DNA of 18,786 nt from an uncultured Actinomycetes bacterium (GCA_937902285.1 CALGTB010000057.1:1-18786); one strand, 5' to 3'. Shown: positions 1 through 7,081, numbered from the stretch's first letter. Notes: generated by a model not told the origin, from the letters alone. Numbers and translations: made by a program.

Positions 1-508
1 GGCCGAAGGCGGCGGCGCCGCTGGGCGCCTCGCCGAGCAGCATCAGGGCGGCGGCGCTCGTCGCCCCGAACGCGAGGTCGATGACGGCGGCTGCTCCGAA
101 GGCCGCCAGGGTCGGGCTCGCGCGACCCACCCGGGCCGACCGGATCAGGTCGGTGCGGCCGACCGACTCATCGGCGCGGGTGTGCTTCACCACGAGGAAG
201 ATGCTCGCCAGTCCGAGGACGAGCACCATGCCGCTGCCCAGCCGCCAGGCCGTCAGTCCTCCGGTGGACACCGGGTCGTAGAGCGGCCCCAGCAGGCTGG
301 TGAGTGCCGGACTGGCCTGCAGTGCGGCACTGAACTCCAGCCGCCCCTGCGCGGTCGGGTAGAGCGAGTCCCAGGCGCGGGCCACCGCGACCGTGAGCAC
401 GGTCATGAGGACGACCCACGCGAGGATCCGCACGCGCGCCAGCCGGAGCGTCATCCGGCTCACCGGCCACAGGCCGGTCATGGGGCCCGCGGTCGCGGAC
501 GTGCTCAC
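1..508 (-). CDS. ABC-2 type exporter permease, N-terminal part (cut by left window edge)
   Basis: This is the membrane subunit of an ABC exporter, read on the minus strand from a GTG at 508. The start overlaps the stop of the ATPase gene (GTGA), so the two are almost certainly translationally coupled. 169 residues are visible before the edge. Hydrophobic segments lie at about 27-43, 91-107 and 132-157. Between the second and third is a charged loop, KHTRADESVGRTDLIRSARV (108-127), of the kind seen in large actinobacterial antibiotic or multidrug exporter permeases (TnrB-like family). The full protein in that family has about 500 residues, so most of the gene is missing. The substrate cannot be told from the sequence. 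Family assignment is by recalled resemblance. The shorter ORF on the same strand in another frame (168-470) is a shadow. Confidence 0.8.
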   Translation of the reverse strand, partial: MSTSATAGPMTGLWPVSRMTLRLARVRILAWVVLMTVLTVAVARAWDSLYPTAQGRLEFSAALQASPALTSLLGPLYDPVSTGGLTAWRLGSGMVLVLGLASIFLVVKHTRADESVGRTDLIRSARVGRASPTLAAFGAAAVIDLAFGATSAAALMLLGEAPSGAAAFG

Positions 509-1404
509 GGCTGGTCGGCGCGGTCGTAGTACCGCATGAACATCTCCTCCAGCGTGGGCGGCCGGATCTCGAGGGAGACGATGCCGGCCCGCGCCAGCCG
601 GTCGATGAGCACAGGCACGGCCGCAGGGTCGACGCTGGCCTCGAGCCCGGTCGACGTCACGGACATCTCGTGCACGCCCGCGAGTCCCTCCACGTCCACC
701 GGCCCGTCCACCACAGCGACGACCGTGCTGCGGGCGAGGTGCCGCAGTGCCGCGAGCTCGCCTGACTCGACGATGCGCCCGCTGCGGATGATGCTCACGC
801 GGTCGCACACCGCGTCGACCTCCGCGAGCACGTGACTCGAGAGCAGCACGGTTCGTCCGTCGCGGTGCAGCTCGCGCACGCAGTCGCGGAAGACCTCGGC
901 CATCAGCGGGTCGAGCCCGTCGGTGGGCTCGTCGAACAGGTAGAGCTCCACGTCGCAGGCGAGCGCGGCGATCAGCGCGACCTTCTGCCGGTTGCCCTTC
1001 GAGTACGACGACACCTTCTTGGTGGGATCGAGGTCGAGCCGGGCGATGAGGTCGTCGCGGCGCTCCGGCCGGTAGCCGGTGCGCAGTCGGCCGAGCGTGT
1101 CGATCGTCTCGCCACCCGACAGGGACGGCCAGAGGGTCACCTCCCCGGGCACGTACGCCAGCCGCCCGTGGAGAGGGACGCTGTCACGCCAGGGGTCGGA
1201 GCCCAGCAGTCTCAGGGATCCGGAGTCGGATCGCAGGAGCCCGAGCAGCAGTCGCAGCGTGGTCGTCTTGCCGGCGCCATTGGGGCCGAGGAAGCCGTGC
1301 GCACTGCCCGCGTCGACGGTGAGGTCGAGTCCGTCGAGCGCGCGCACGTCTCCGAAGGTCTTGACCACCCCGGCCATCTCGATCACGGCGTCGCTGGCTG
1401 CCAC
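505..1404 (-). CDS. ABC transporter ATP-binding protein (exporter ATPase)
   Basis: Cytoplasmic ATPase of 299 residues that powers the permease encoded directly downstream. All nucleotide-binding motifs are present: Walker A GPNGAGKTT (40-48), an ABC signature in the variant form YSKGN (134-138), Walker B LYLFDEP (154-160) and the switch histidine H191 in LLSSHVLAE. The C-terminal part ends in the PTLEEMFMRYY type of tail common in drug and antibiotic exporter ATPases of the DrrA/CcmA group. The start is a GTG at 1404; the reading frame fits MAASDAVIEMAGVVKTFG. The gene lies 32 bases after the GGDEF-EAL stop on the same strand. It has its own -10-like hexamer CATACT, 7 bases before the start, so it may be transcribed separately as a leaderless message. 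Drug export is inferred from family resemblance; the cargo is unknown. Confidence 0.92.
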   Translation of the reverse strand: MAASDAVIEMAGVVKTFGDVRALDGLDLTVDAGSAHGFLGPNGAGKTTTLRLLLGLLRSDSGSLRLLGSDPWRDSVPLHGRLAYVPGEVTLWPSLSGGETIDTLGRLRTGYRPERRDDLIARLDLDPTKKVSSYSKGNRQKVALIAALACDVELYLFDEPTDGLDPLMAEVFRDCVRELHRDGRTVLLSSHVLAEVDAVCDRVSIIRSGRIVESGELAALRHLARSTVVAVVDGPVDVEGLAGVHEMSVTSTGLEASVDPAAVPVLIDRLARAGIVSLEIRPPTLEEMFMRYYDRADQP

Positions 1405-1411
1405 GTGACCG

Positions 1412-1417
1412 AGTATG
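1412..1417 (-). promoter_or_regulatory. Candidate -10 element for the ABC exporter genes
   Basis: On the minus strand CATACT lies 7 bases before the GTG at 1404. It keeps the conserved A2 and T6 of the -10 consensus but not T1. No convincing -35 was found. The short distance would put the transcription start at or next to the start codon (leaderless). Weak on its own; listed because four other genes here show the same geometry. Confidence 0.35.
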
Positions 1418-1436
1418 GCACCGGGAGGCGCCCGAA

Positions 1437-3461
1437 CTACGGCCTCGGAAGGGGAGCCGGACGGCCGAACAGCCAGCCCTGACCGACGGCCCAGCCGAGG
1501 CGGGCCAGGGTCCTGGCCTCCTCCTCGGTCTCGACGCCCTCGGCGATGGTGCGCAGCCCGAGGCCCTCGGCGAGTCCGGCGACCCCCTTGGCGAGGTGCA
1601 GGTCGCGATCGAGGCCGGCTCCGATCCCTGTCGAGAAGGACCGGTCGAGCTTCACCCCGGCCAGCGGCATGTCACGCACGTGGCTGATGGACGAGTACCC
1701 CGTGCCGAAGTCATCGATCCACCACGCGACACCACCGGACTCGAGCGTGCGCATGGTGTGCAGCACGGCGTCGGTCACGTTGATCAGCGACGTCTCGGTG
1801 ACCTCGAGGTGCAGGCGCGACGGGCGGACCCCGGTGCGCGCCACATGCGCCTTGACCTCCTCGCACAGGTCGCCCCGGGTCAGCGTGGCGGCCGAGACGT
1901 TGACGGCGATCGTGAGGTGCTCGGGGAGGGTGGCGAGGGCGTCGAACGCCTGGGCGAGCACGGTGCTGTCGACGGCGAGGATGAGGTCGGTGCGCGCCGC
2001 GACCGGGAGGAACTCGTCGGGAGGCACGACCGTCCCGTCCTCCCTGATCCAGCGCACCAGCGCCTCATAGCCCTGCAGGCTCCGGTCGGCCAGGCTGACT
2101 ACCGGCTGGAACCACGCGTGCACCCGACCCTCCCTCAGCGCGTCGCGGAGCTCGTTCTGCACCGTGAGGGCACTGCGGGCGAATGCCGCGAGGCCGGTGT
2201 CGAGGAACCCCCAGCGATCCGTGCCGTGCGATGACGCCTGCCGCATGGCCATGGTCGCGTCGCGCAGCAGCTCCTCGGCGCCCCCGTCGACAAAGGCGGC
2301 GATGCCGACGCAGGCGGTGACGTCGATGTCGTACGGGCCGATCGTCACGGCTCCCCGGATCGCCTCGAGGATCCGCTCGGCGGCGCTGGCGGAGGCGGCC
2401 GCGGTCGTCGAGGCCTCCGGCAGCAGCACGACGAACTCGTCCCCGGCCACGCGGGCCACGCGATCAGCGGCACCCGTCACGTCGACCAGTCGCTGCGCGA
2501 CGGCCGCGAGCACACGGTCGCCCGCCGTGTAGCCGAAGGCCTCGTTGACGCGCGTCATGCCGTCGATGCCGACGCACAGCAGCGCCCACTCACCGTCGCG
2601 CTCGCGCTCGATGATCGTGGAGATGCGCCGCAGCGCCAGCGCGCGGTTCGCCACCCCCGTGAGCCCGTCGTGCTCCATCCCCCGCGCCATGTCGGCACGC
2701 AGGTCCATCTCCGCCTGCATGTCGCGCAGCTCATCGATGCCGCCGGTGATGGTGCCGTCGTCGTCGCGCACGACACGGCCCCTGACCCGCATCCACCTCC
2801 ACCCGCCATCGGCGGTGGCGATGCGCAGCTCGGCCGATCCTCCCGTGCCGCCCGCCTCGATGATCTCGTCCTGCTTCACCCGCAGCGCCTGCAGGTCATC
2901 CGGGTGCACGAGGCCAGACGCCGCACTTCCGACGAGGTCGTCTGGCATCCACCCCAAGGCACGCTCGACCGACGGCGAGATCCAGGTGATGATGCGGTCG
3001 ACTCCCGCGCTGTAGACGACGTCCATCGAGTTCTCGGACAGCAGGTCGTAGCGCTCCGACAGGCCGCGCACCTGCGCCTCAGCCGCGCGGAGCGCGCTGA
3101 TGTCGCGGGCAGCGCCGAACATCATGAGCCGGCCGTCGTCCGTCCGTTCGACGCGGCACTGGGTCTCAGCCCACACGACCTCGCCGTCACGCCTGGTCAG
3201 AGGCACGCGGAGCGGCGGCTGCTCGCCGACGGGCCAGTGGGCGGCGCCCTTCAGGGCGTCCTGCTCGCGCCGGCCGAGCACGCGCGCGAACGACAGGGGA
3301 TCGGCCTCGAACTCCTCCACCGAGTAGCCGAGGTAGGCCTCGACCGATGCGGACAGGTAGGCCGCACGGAGCTGCGGCTCCAGCTCGATCGCGAACGTGA
3401 ACACCGCCAGCCCGCTCGACATCGCGTCGGCAGCGTCCTGATCGCGCGCCCGGACCCCCAT
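1437..3461 (-). CDS. PAS-PAS-GGDEF-EAL cyclic-di-GMP signalling protein
   Basis: 674-residue cytoplasmic protein, no membrane segment seen. Order: PAS about 15-125, PAS about 137-252, GGDEF about 262-425, EAL about 430-670. The cyclase signature is AGDEF (339-343), one base type off GGDEF but with D, E and F kept. The residues where an RxxD inhibitory site should sit (330-333) read GAAD, so product feedback through that site looks absent. The EAL domain keeps the phosphodiesterase motifs: YEALVRW (465-471), LEVTET (552-557), IDDFGTGYSS (582-591), VKLDRSF and AEGVETEEEA, so c-di-GMP hydrolysis is likely; cyclase activity is uncertain. The ATG at 3461 is chosen because the open frame upstream to 3548 looks non-coding and a TACGGT hexamer lies 6 bases before this ATG. 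A second ATG 13 codons in is possible. Signal sensed by the PAS domains is unknown. Confidence 0.9.
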   Translation of the reverse strand: MGVRARDQDAADAMSSGLAVFTFAIELEPQLRAAYLSASVEAYLGYSVEEFEADPLSFARVLGRREQDALKGAAHWPVGEQPPLRVPLTRRDGEVVWAETQCRVERTDDGRLMMFGAARDISALRAAEAQVRGLSERYDLLSENSMDVVYSAGVDRIITWISPSVERALGWMPDDLVGSAASGLVHPDDLQALRVKQDEIIEAGGTGGSAELRIATADGGWRWMRVRGRVVRDDDGTITGGIDELRDMQAEMDLRADMARGMEHDGLTGVANRALALRRISTIIERERDGEWALLCVGIDGMTRVNEAFGYTAGDRVLAAVAQRLVDVTGAADRVARVAGDEFVVLLPEASTTAAASASAAERILEAIRGAVTIGPYDIDVTACVGIAAFVDGGAEELLRDATMAMRQASSHGTDRWGFLDTGLAAFARSALTVQNELRDALREGRVHAWFQPVVSLADRSLQGYEALVRWIREDGTVVPPDEFLPVAARTDLILAVDSTVLAQAFDALATLPEHLTIAVNVSAATLTRGDLCEEVKAHVARTGVRPSRLHLEVTETSLINVTDAVLHTMRTLESGGVAWWIDDFGTGYSSISHVRDMPLAGVKLDRSFSTGIGAGLDRDLHLAKGVAGLAEGLGLRTIAEGVETEEEARTLARLGWAVGQGWLFGRPAPLPRP

Positions 3462-3467
3462 GGCTGC

Positions 3468-3473
3468 ACCGTA
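3468..3473 (-). promoter_or_regulatory. Candidate -10 element, leaderless promoter of the GGDEF-EAL gene
   Basis: TACGGT on the minus strand matches TAnnnT and is followed by six bases (GCAGCC) and then the ATG at 3461. No Shine-Dalgarno sequence lies before that ATG. Transcription would start at or beside the start codon. No clear -35 was found. Confidence 0.5.
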
Positions 3474-3512
3474 GACCCGCGGGGACCGTCGTGACGCGCT
3501 TCCCGGTCGCCC

Positions 3513-3550
3513 CCATCGAACGAGGGGCCGATGGCAGCCGCGGCCCATCG
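3513..3550. repeat. Alternating half-site array CCATCG-N10-CGATGG-N10-CCATCG
   Basis: Three six-base half-sites lie at 3513-3518, 3529-3534 and 3545-3550, in alternating orientation with a constant 16-base period. The second and third extend to a 7-base perfect inverted repeat (CCGATGG at 3528-3534, CCATCGG at 3545-3551). The array is in the divergent intergenic region between the GGDEF-EAL gene and the HTH-DUF805 gene. It may be an operator for a dimeric repressor; the binding protein is unknown. Confidence 0.45.
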
Positions 3551-3568
3551 GGATTCACGCGTCCGGAC

Positions 3569-3597
3569 GTTGTCGGGCAGATGTCGGGTCGCTGTCG
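3569..3597 (+). repeat. Three direct repeats GNTGTCG at 11-base spacing
   Basis: GTTGTCG (3569), GATGTCG (3580) and GCTGTCG (3591) repeat with exactly 11 bases between starts, one helical turn; the first two extend to TGTCGGG. They end 36 bases before the chosen start of the HTH-DUF805 gene. This arrangement is typical of sites for OmpR/PhoB-type response regulators that bind tandem 11-base units, but the sequence is not the PhoP box I know. No good -10 hexamer was seen beside it. Confidence 0.4.
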
Positions 3598-3633
3598 TTC
3601 CCCGGCAGGCATGTCATGGGAAGAATGAACCGC

Positions 3634-4155
3634 ATGCATATTCGAGACATGAGGCTCGAGCGGGGCTGGTCGCAGGAGCAGCTGGCCGAGCTCACCGGCC
3701 TGAGCGTCCGGACCATCCAGCGCATCGAGAACGGCCAGGAGCCCGGGCTCGCCTCGGCCCGGGCGCTCGCGGAGGTGTTCGGGGTCGACATCGCCAGCGT
3801 CAGCCCACCAGCCGGGCCGGACTGGATGCAGCAGCCCTTCCTCGCGTCGGTGCGCACGTGCCTGATGAAGTACTCCGTCGTCGACGGCCGCGCCGACCGC
3901 GGCGAGTACTGGTGGTTCGTGCTCTTCGTGGGCCTCATCACGTCGATCGCGGCGCTGATCAGCGAGGTGGCCGGTTCCGTGGTGTTCCTGCTGCTCCTGG
4001 TGCCGCTGGTCACGGCCGGCGCGCGTCGCCTGCACGACACCGGCCACAGCGGCTGGTGGCAGCTGTTCGCCTTGGCGCCACTGGGGTTCGTCGTGCCGCT
4101 CGTCATCCTGGTTCAGCCCACGGTCGAGCCGGTGGGCGCCCGGCAGTCGGGTTAG
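3634..4155 (+). CDS. HTH (XRE-type) domain fused to a DUF805 membrane domain
   Basis: 173-residue protein: a helix-turn-helix DNA-binding domain (about 1-56; core LERGWSQEQLAELTGLSVRT with RIENG at 30-34), a short linker, then a DUF805 domain (about 68-162). The DUF805 part has the entry motif KYSVVDGRADRGEYWWF (79-95), hydrophobic segments about 95-127 and 143-161, and the signature ARRLHDTGHSGWWQL (130-144). It lacks the YGP tail found in the three DUF805 proteins near 8 kb. A membrane-tethered transcription regulator is a reasonable inference; DUF805 has no established biochemical function. Starts at 3616, 3625 and 3634 are all possible; 3634 is preferred because the GGGAAGA stretch at 3618-3624 is then 9 bases upstream. 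The gene converges on dnaB with a 32-base gap and may be controlled by the repeats upstream. Confidence 0.88.
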   Translation: MHIRDMRLERGWSQEQLAELTGLSVRTIQRIENGQEPGLASARALAEVFGVDIASVSPPAGPDWMQQPFLASVRTCLMKYSVVDGRADRGEYWWFVLFVGLITSIAALISEVAGSVVFLLLLVPLVTAGARRLHDTGHSGWWQLFALAPLGFVVPLVILVQPTVEPVGARQSG

Positions 4156-4187
4156 TGGGCGTCCGCGCCCGCGGATCGTACGTCGGA

Positions 4188-6791
4188 TCAGGTCTGCGCC
4201 ATGTCGACGAAGCGCGAGTAGTGACCCTGGAAGGCCACGGTCACCTTGCCCGTGGGTCCGTTGCGGTGCTTGGCGATGATGAAGTCGGCCTCGCCCGCGC
4301 GCGGCGACTCGGGCTCGTAGGCGTCCTCGCGGTGCAGCAGGACGACCATGTCGGCGTCCTGCTCGAGGGAGCCGGACTCGCGCAGGTCGGACAGCATCGG
4401 CTTCTTGTCGACGCGCTGCTCGGGTCCGCGGTTCAGCTGGCTGATCGCGATGACGGGCACGCCGAGCTCCTTGGCCAGCAGCTTCAGCGACCGGGAGAAC
4501 TCCGAGACCTCCTGCTGACGGCTCTCCACGCGCTTGCCGCTGGTCATGAGCTGCAGGTAGTCGACGACGACGAGCCGCAGGTCGTGGCGCTGCTTGAGCC
4601 GGCGGCACTTCGCGCGGATCTCCATGAGGGTCATGTTCGGGGAGTCGTCGATGAACATCGGGGCCTCGCTGACCACCCCCATCTTCCCGGCGAGCTTCGT
4701 CCAGTCGGCGTCGCTCATCGTGCCCGAGCGCATGTGGTGCATGGGCACCTGGGCCTCGGCGGACAGCAGGCGCATGACGATCTCGTTGCGGCTCATCTCC
4801 AGCGAGAAGATGACGCTCGCCAGGCCGTTCTTGATCGAGGCCGCGCGGGCGATGTCGAGACCGAGGGTCGAGTTGTGCGTCGGGATCATCGACCGGCCGG
4901 CAAGGTACATATGGGACTCGTTGTCGACCTCGATGCAGCGGACCGGGACGCTGGCCGTGGGCTCGACCGAGACGATGAATCGCGAGATGCGCCGCGCCTG
5001 CGACTGGTGGCGTGTGCGCTCCTTGTGCGCCATCTGCTTGCGCTGGAGTCGGAACACCTGGTCGTGGGTGCTGAAGTTCAGGGTGAAGGCGATCGATGAC
5101 TCGGCTGTGCGACCGCGCACGGTTCGCTCGGTGATCGAGCACCGGTAGCCGAGGCTCACGATGAGCTCGTAGGCATCGTCGGCCAGTTGACGCGAGGTCG
5201 AGGTGAACTGCACGTTGCCGTTGCTCGTCACGGTGCCGTCGGTGTCGAGCAGACCGGCCAGCAGGTCGCGGCGCTGCCGTTCCGATGCTCGCAGGTAGGC
5301 CGTCGGGATGTGCTTGCTGCCCAGCAGGCCGTGGGTGCGGAGCAGGGCCTGCACCGATCCGTGCTCGAGGGCGCACGCCTGGCACACGCCCATCCCCGTG
5401 ACGGTGCCACCGCAGTCCGGACATGCGGGAGTGGGGAGGCCCTGACGGACGCCCTTGGCGCGACCGCCGCACGACCGTCCGCACGTCTGGACGAGTGGCT
5501 CTCGCGGCACGAACGACGCGCCGCACACGGAGCAGGTGCGCTCGGCGACTGCAGCCCGCTTCGGCAGACGCAGGCCGTACCGCAGGTTCCCGAGGTAGGG
5601 CGCCTCGATGCCCTCGCCCTCAATGAAGGCCGCGATCTCCGGATCGGCCGACGTGAAGTGGGCGGCCGCACTGGTGCCGTCGCCCAGCCAGACGCCGAGC
5701 ACATAGGCGGGAATCGGCAGCTCGACATCGGGGAGCTGCAGGGCAGTGGCGTTGCGGACGCTGTGGTTGAGCCTGCGATCCTTCGTCTCGCAGCGGACCG
5801 TGCCGGCGAGTTCACGGGTGGTGCGGAGCGCGGCGAACGTGCGCTGCGAACGGGTCCCGTTGTACTGCGCCGCCGCTGCCTGTGCCGACTTCCGTGATGC
5901 ACGCGTATCGGTCAGCCACTCATGCTCGGCGTCCGCAACGATCTCGCTGCCGTCGGCGAATCGGACGAGGTAGCAGGGTCGGTTCTTCATCACGTCGGTG
6001 ACGCCTGACACCCGAACCGGGCGCCCGTCGTCGCCGATCACCCGATCCCCGACCCGCAGTTCGCCCATCGTCGTCCAGCCGGTCGGCGTGACGATGGGGG
6101 TGTCGAGGGCCAGGGCCTTTCCGATCGCCGGCCTGGCCGCCACGATGATGAGCTGGCCGGGATGCAGGCCGTTCGTGATGTCGTCGAGGTCGCTGAACCC
6201 CGTGGGCACGCCGATCATCTCGCCGCCGCGGTTGGAGATGGCCTCGATCTCGTTGAGGGCATCGCCCATGAGGTCGCGCAGCGGCGCGTAGTCCTCGCTC
6301 GTACGGCGGTCGGTGACGTCGTAGACCTCGGCCTGCGCGCGGTCGACCATGTCGTCGACCTCGCCCTGGCCGGTGTAGCCCATCTGCACGATGCGCGTGC
6401 CGGCCTCGACGAGGCGCCGCAGGATGGCCTGCTCGCGCACGATGCGGCCGTAGTAGTTGGCGTTGGCTGCGGTGGGCACCATCGAGACGAGGGTGTGCAG
6501 GTACGGGGCGCCGCCGATCCGGCTGATGTCGCCGGTCTTGGTGAGGTCGGCCGCCACCGTGACCGCGTCGGCCGGCTCGCCGCGGCCGTAGAGGTCGAGG
6601 ATCGTCCCGTAGATCGCCGCATGCGCGGGCCGGTAGAAGTCTCCCTCGCGGAGCACCTCGACCACGTCGGCGATCGCGTCCTTGCTCAGCAGCATGGCGC
6701 CGAGGACGGACTGCTCGGCGGCGACGTCGTTCGGAGGGGTGCGGTCCGGACCCCGCATCTCATCAGCGGGGTGCAGTTCGCTGACGCTCAC
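4188..6791 (-). CDS. dnaB: Replicative DNA helicase DnaB, interrupted by an intein in the P-loop
   Basis: 867-residue precursor of the hexameric helicase that unwinds DNA at the replication fork and recruits primase. After removal of the intein (226-640) the helicase would be 452 residues, the normal length. N-terminal DnaB domain about 20-125; linker to about 190; RecA-like domain from 191. The Walker A motif is split: ARPAIGK (219-225) before the intein and ST (641-642) after it. Walker B is LVVVDYLQL (740-748, D744). ISQLNRGPEQR and the SDLRESGSLEQDADMV motif are intact. Without splicing the P-loop is broken, so function depends on protein splicing. GTG start with AAAGGGAG 4 bases upstream; ATG at codon 12 is a less likely alternative. 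Transcribed alone, opposite the phosphatase gene, from a likely promoter at 6877-6905 next to DnaA-box-like sequences. Confidence 0.97.
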   Translation of the reverse strand: MSVSELHPADEMRGPDRTPPNDVAAEQSVLGAMLLSKDAIADVVEVLREGDFYRPAHAAIYGTILDLYGRGEPADAVTVAADLTKTGDISRIGGAPYLHTLVSMVPTAANANYYGRIVREQAILRRLVEAGTRIVQMGYTGQGEVDDMVDRAQAEVYDVTDRRTSEDYAPLRDLMGDALNEIEAISNRGGEMIGVPTGFSDLDDITNGLHPGQLIIVAARPAIGKALALDTPIVTPTGWTTMGELRVGDRVIGDDGRPVRVSGVTDVMKNRPCYLVRFADGSEIVADAEHEWLTDTRASRKSAQAAAAQYNGTRSQRTFAALRTTRELAGTVRCETKDRRLNHSVRNATALQLPDVELPIPAYVLGVWLGDGTSAAAHFTSADPEIAAFIEGEGIEAPYLGNLRYGLRLPKRAAVAERTCSVCGASFVPREPLVQTCGRSCGGRAKGVRQGLPTPACPDCGGTVTGMGVCQACALEHGSVQALLRTHGLLGSKHIPTAYLRASERQRRDLLAGLLDTDGTVTSNGNVQFTSTSRQLADDAYELIVSLGYRCSITERTVRGRTAESSIAFTLNFSTHDQVFRLQRKQMAHKERTRHQSQARRISRFIVSVEPTASVPVRCIEVDNESHMYLAGRSMIPTHNSTLGLDIARAASIKNGLASVIFSLEMSRNEIVMRLLSAEAQVPMHHMRSGTMSDADWTKLAGKMGVVSEAPMFIDDSPNMTLMEIRAKCRRLKQRHDLRLVVVDYLQLMTSGKRVESRQQEVSEFSRSLKLLAKELGVPVIAISQLNRGPEQRVDKKPMLSDLRESGSLEQDADMVVLLHREDAYEPESPRAGEADFIIAKHRNGPTGKVTVAFQGHYSRFVDMAQT
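4872..6116 (-). mobile_element. Class 3 intein with LAGLIDADG homing endonuclease, inserted in dnaB P-loop
   Basis: 415 residues (226-640 of the DnaB precursor) lie between K225 and S641. The intein begins ALALDTPIVTPTGWTTMGEL and ends MIPTHN, followed by Ser as +1 residue. The first residue is Ala, not Cys or Ser. It has the class 3 signature: W292 in block B (AEHEW), C619 in block F (VRCIEVD) and T638 before the terminal H639-N640. In that class the block F cysteine makes the first nucleophilic attack. The endonuclease has both LAGLIDADG motifs, LGVWLGDGT (365-373) and LAGLLDTDG (511-519), with acidic residues D371 and D518 kept, so homing may still be active. Insertion site and N-terminal sequence resemble the mycobacterial DnaB P-loop inteins as I recall them. 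It is listed as a mobile element because inteins with endonucleases move by homing; it is translated in frame with dnaB. Confidence 0.93.
5373..5534 (-). other. Two zinc-binding knuckles inside the intein endonuclease
   Basis: Between the two LAGLIDADG motifs, precursor residues 420-473 hold eight cysteines in two sets. The first is C420-x2-C423-x13-C437-x3-C441, the second C457-x2-C460-x9-C470-x2-C473. Both look like structural zinc sites and would add about 55 residues, plausibly for DNA contact or stability. Zinc binding is inferred from cysteine spacing only. Confidence 0.75.
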
Positions 6792-6876
6792 GGTGCTCCC
6801 TTTGCTCTGGCGCTCATCCTGGGCGGCGGCGACTGCCGCGACACCTGTCTACCGCATCCGGCTGACGGCCCTCCGA

Positions 6877-6905
6877 ACCGTAGGGACGGCATCTCTCCGT
6901 GTCCA
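6877..6905 (-). promoter_or_regulatory. Probable dnaB promoter (TGGACA-N17-TACGGT)
   Basis: On the minus strand TGGACA (6900-6905; five of six bases of TTGACA) is followed after exactly 17 bases by TACGGT (6877-6882; TAnnnT). Transcription would start near 6870, giving a 5' leader of about 80 bases before the dnaB GTG at 6791. It is the best sigma-70-type promoter in the window. The DnaA-box-like sequences begin 8 bases upstream of the -35. Confidence 0.6.
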
Positions 6906-6912
6906 TCGAGCC

Positions 6913-7054
6913 TGTGGACAAACCTGTGGATGACGTGGGGATCACCCCCCTCAGTGCGCCGTTCAGGCTGGGGACAAGTTGGGGATTCAACTGACGGACG
7001 TACCACGATCCCCTCATAGGAGCGGGCCGAACCCCGACCCCAGCCTGTGGAGGA
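6913..7054. promoter_or_regulatory. Cluster of DnaA-box-like 9-mers between dnaB and the phosphatase gene
   Basis: Six related 9-mers, all in the same orientation: TGTGGACAA (6913), TGTGGATGA (6925), TGGGGATCA (6936), TGGGGACAA (6969), TGGGGATTC (6980) and TGTGGAGGA (7046). The first is the exact reverse complement of the actinobacterial DnaA box TTGTCCACA; the second and fourth differ from TTATCCACA or TTGTCCACA at one base; the others are weak. Successive starts are 12, 11, 33, 11 and 66 bases apart, so all are close to the same face of the helix. No AT-rich unwinding region is visible, so this is more likely regulation or titration than an origin. Confidence 0.5.
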
Positions 7055-7075
7055 AAGAAACTTCCGTGACGTGGG

Positions 7076-7081
7076 TAGCCT
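7076..7081 (+). promoter_or_regulatory. Candidate -10 element, leaderless promoter of the phosphatase gene
   Basis: TAGCCT fits TAnnnT and is followed by six bases (CAGGCC) and the ATG at 7088, with no ribosome-binding site between. No -35 was recognised. Confidence 0.45.

Noticed and set aside
3462..3548. 29 extra N-terminal residues for the GGDEF-EAL protein
   Set aside because: The stretch is Arg/Pro-rich without a domain, covers part of a half-site array, and a -10 hexamer lies six bases before the internal ATG at 3461.
4157..4170. Terminator between HTH-DUF805 and dnaB (GGGCG/CGCCC)
   Set aside because: The stem is only five base pairs and has no T-run on either strand.
3187..5526. 779-residue open frame on the minus strand
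   Set aside because: It runs through the ends of the GGDEF-EAL gene, the opposite-strand HTH-DUF805 gene and dnaB; its composition is Arg/Ala/Pro-rich shadow sequence with no domain.
6906..7060. A chromosomal replication origin
   Set aside because: DnaA-box-like sequences are present but there is no AT-rich unwinding region and the flanking genes are not dnaA or dnaN; regulation or titration is the more modest reading.
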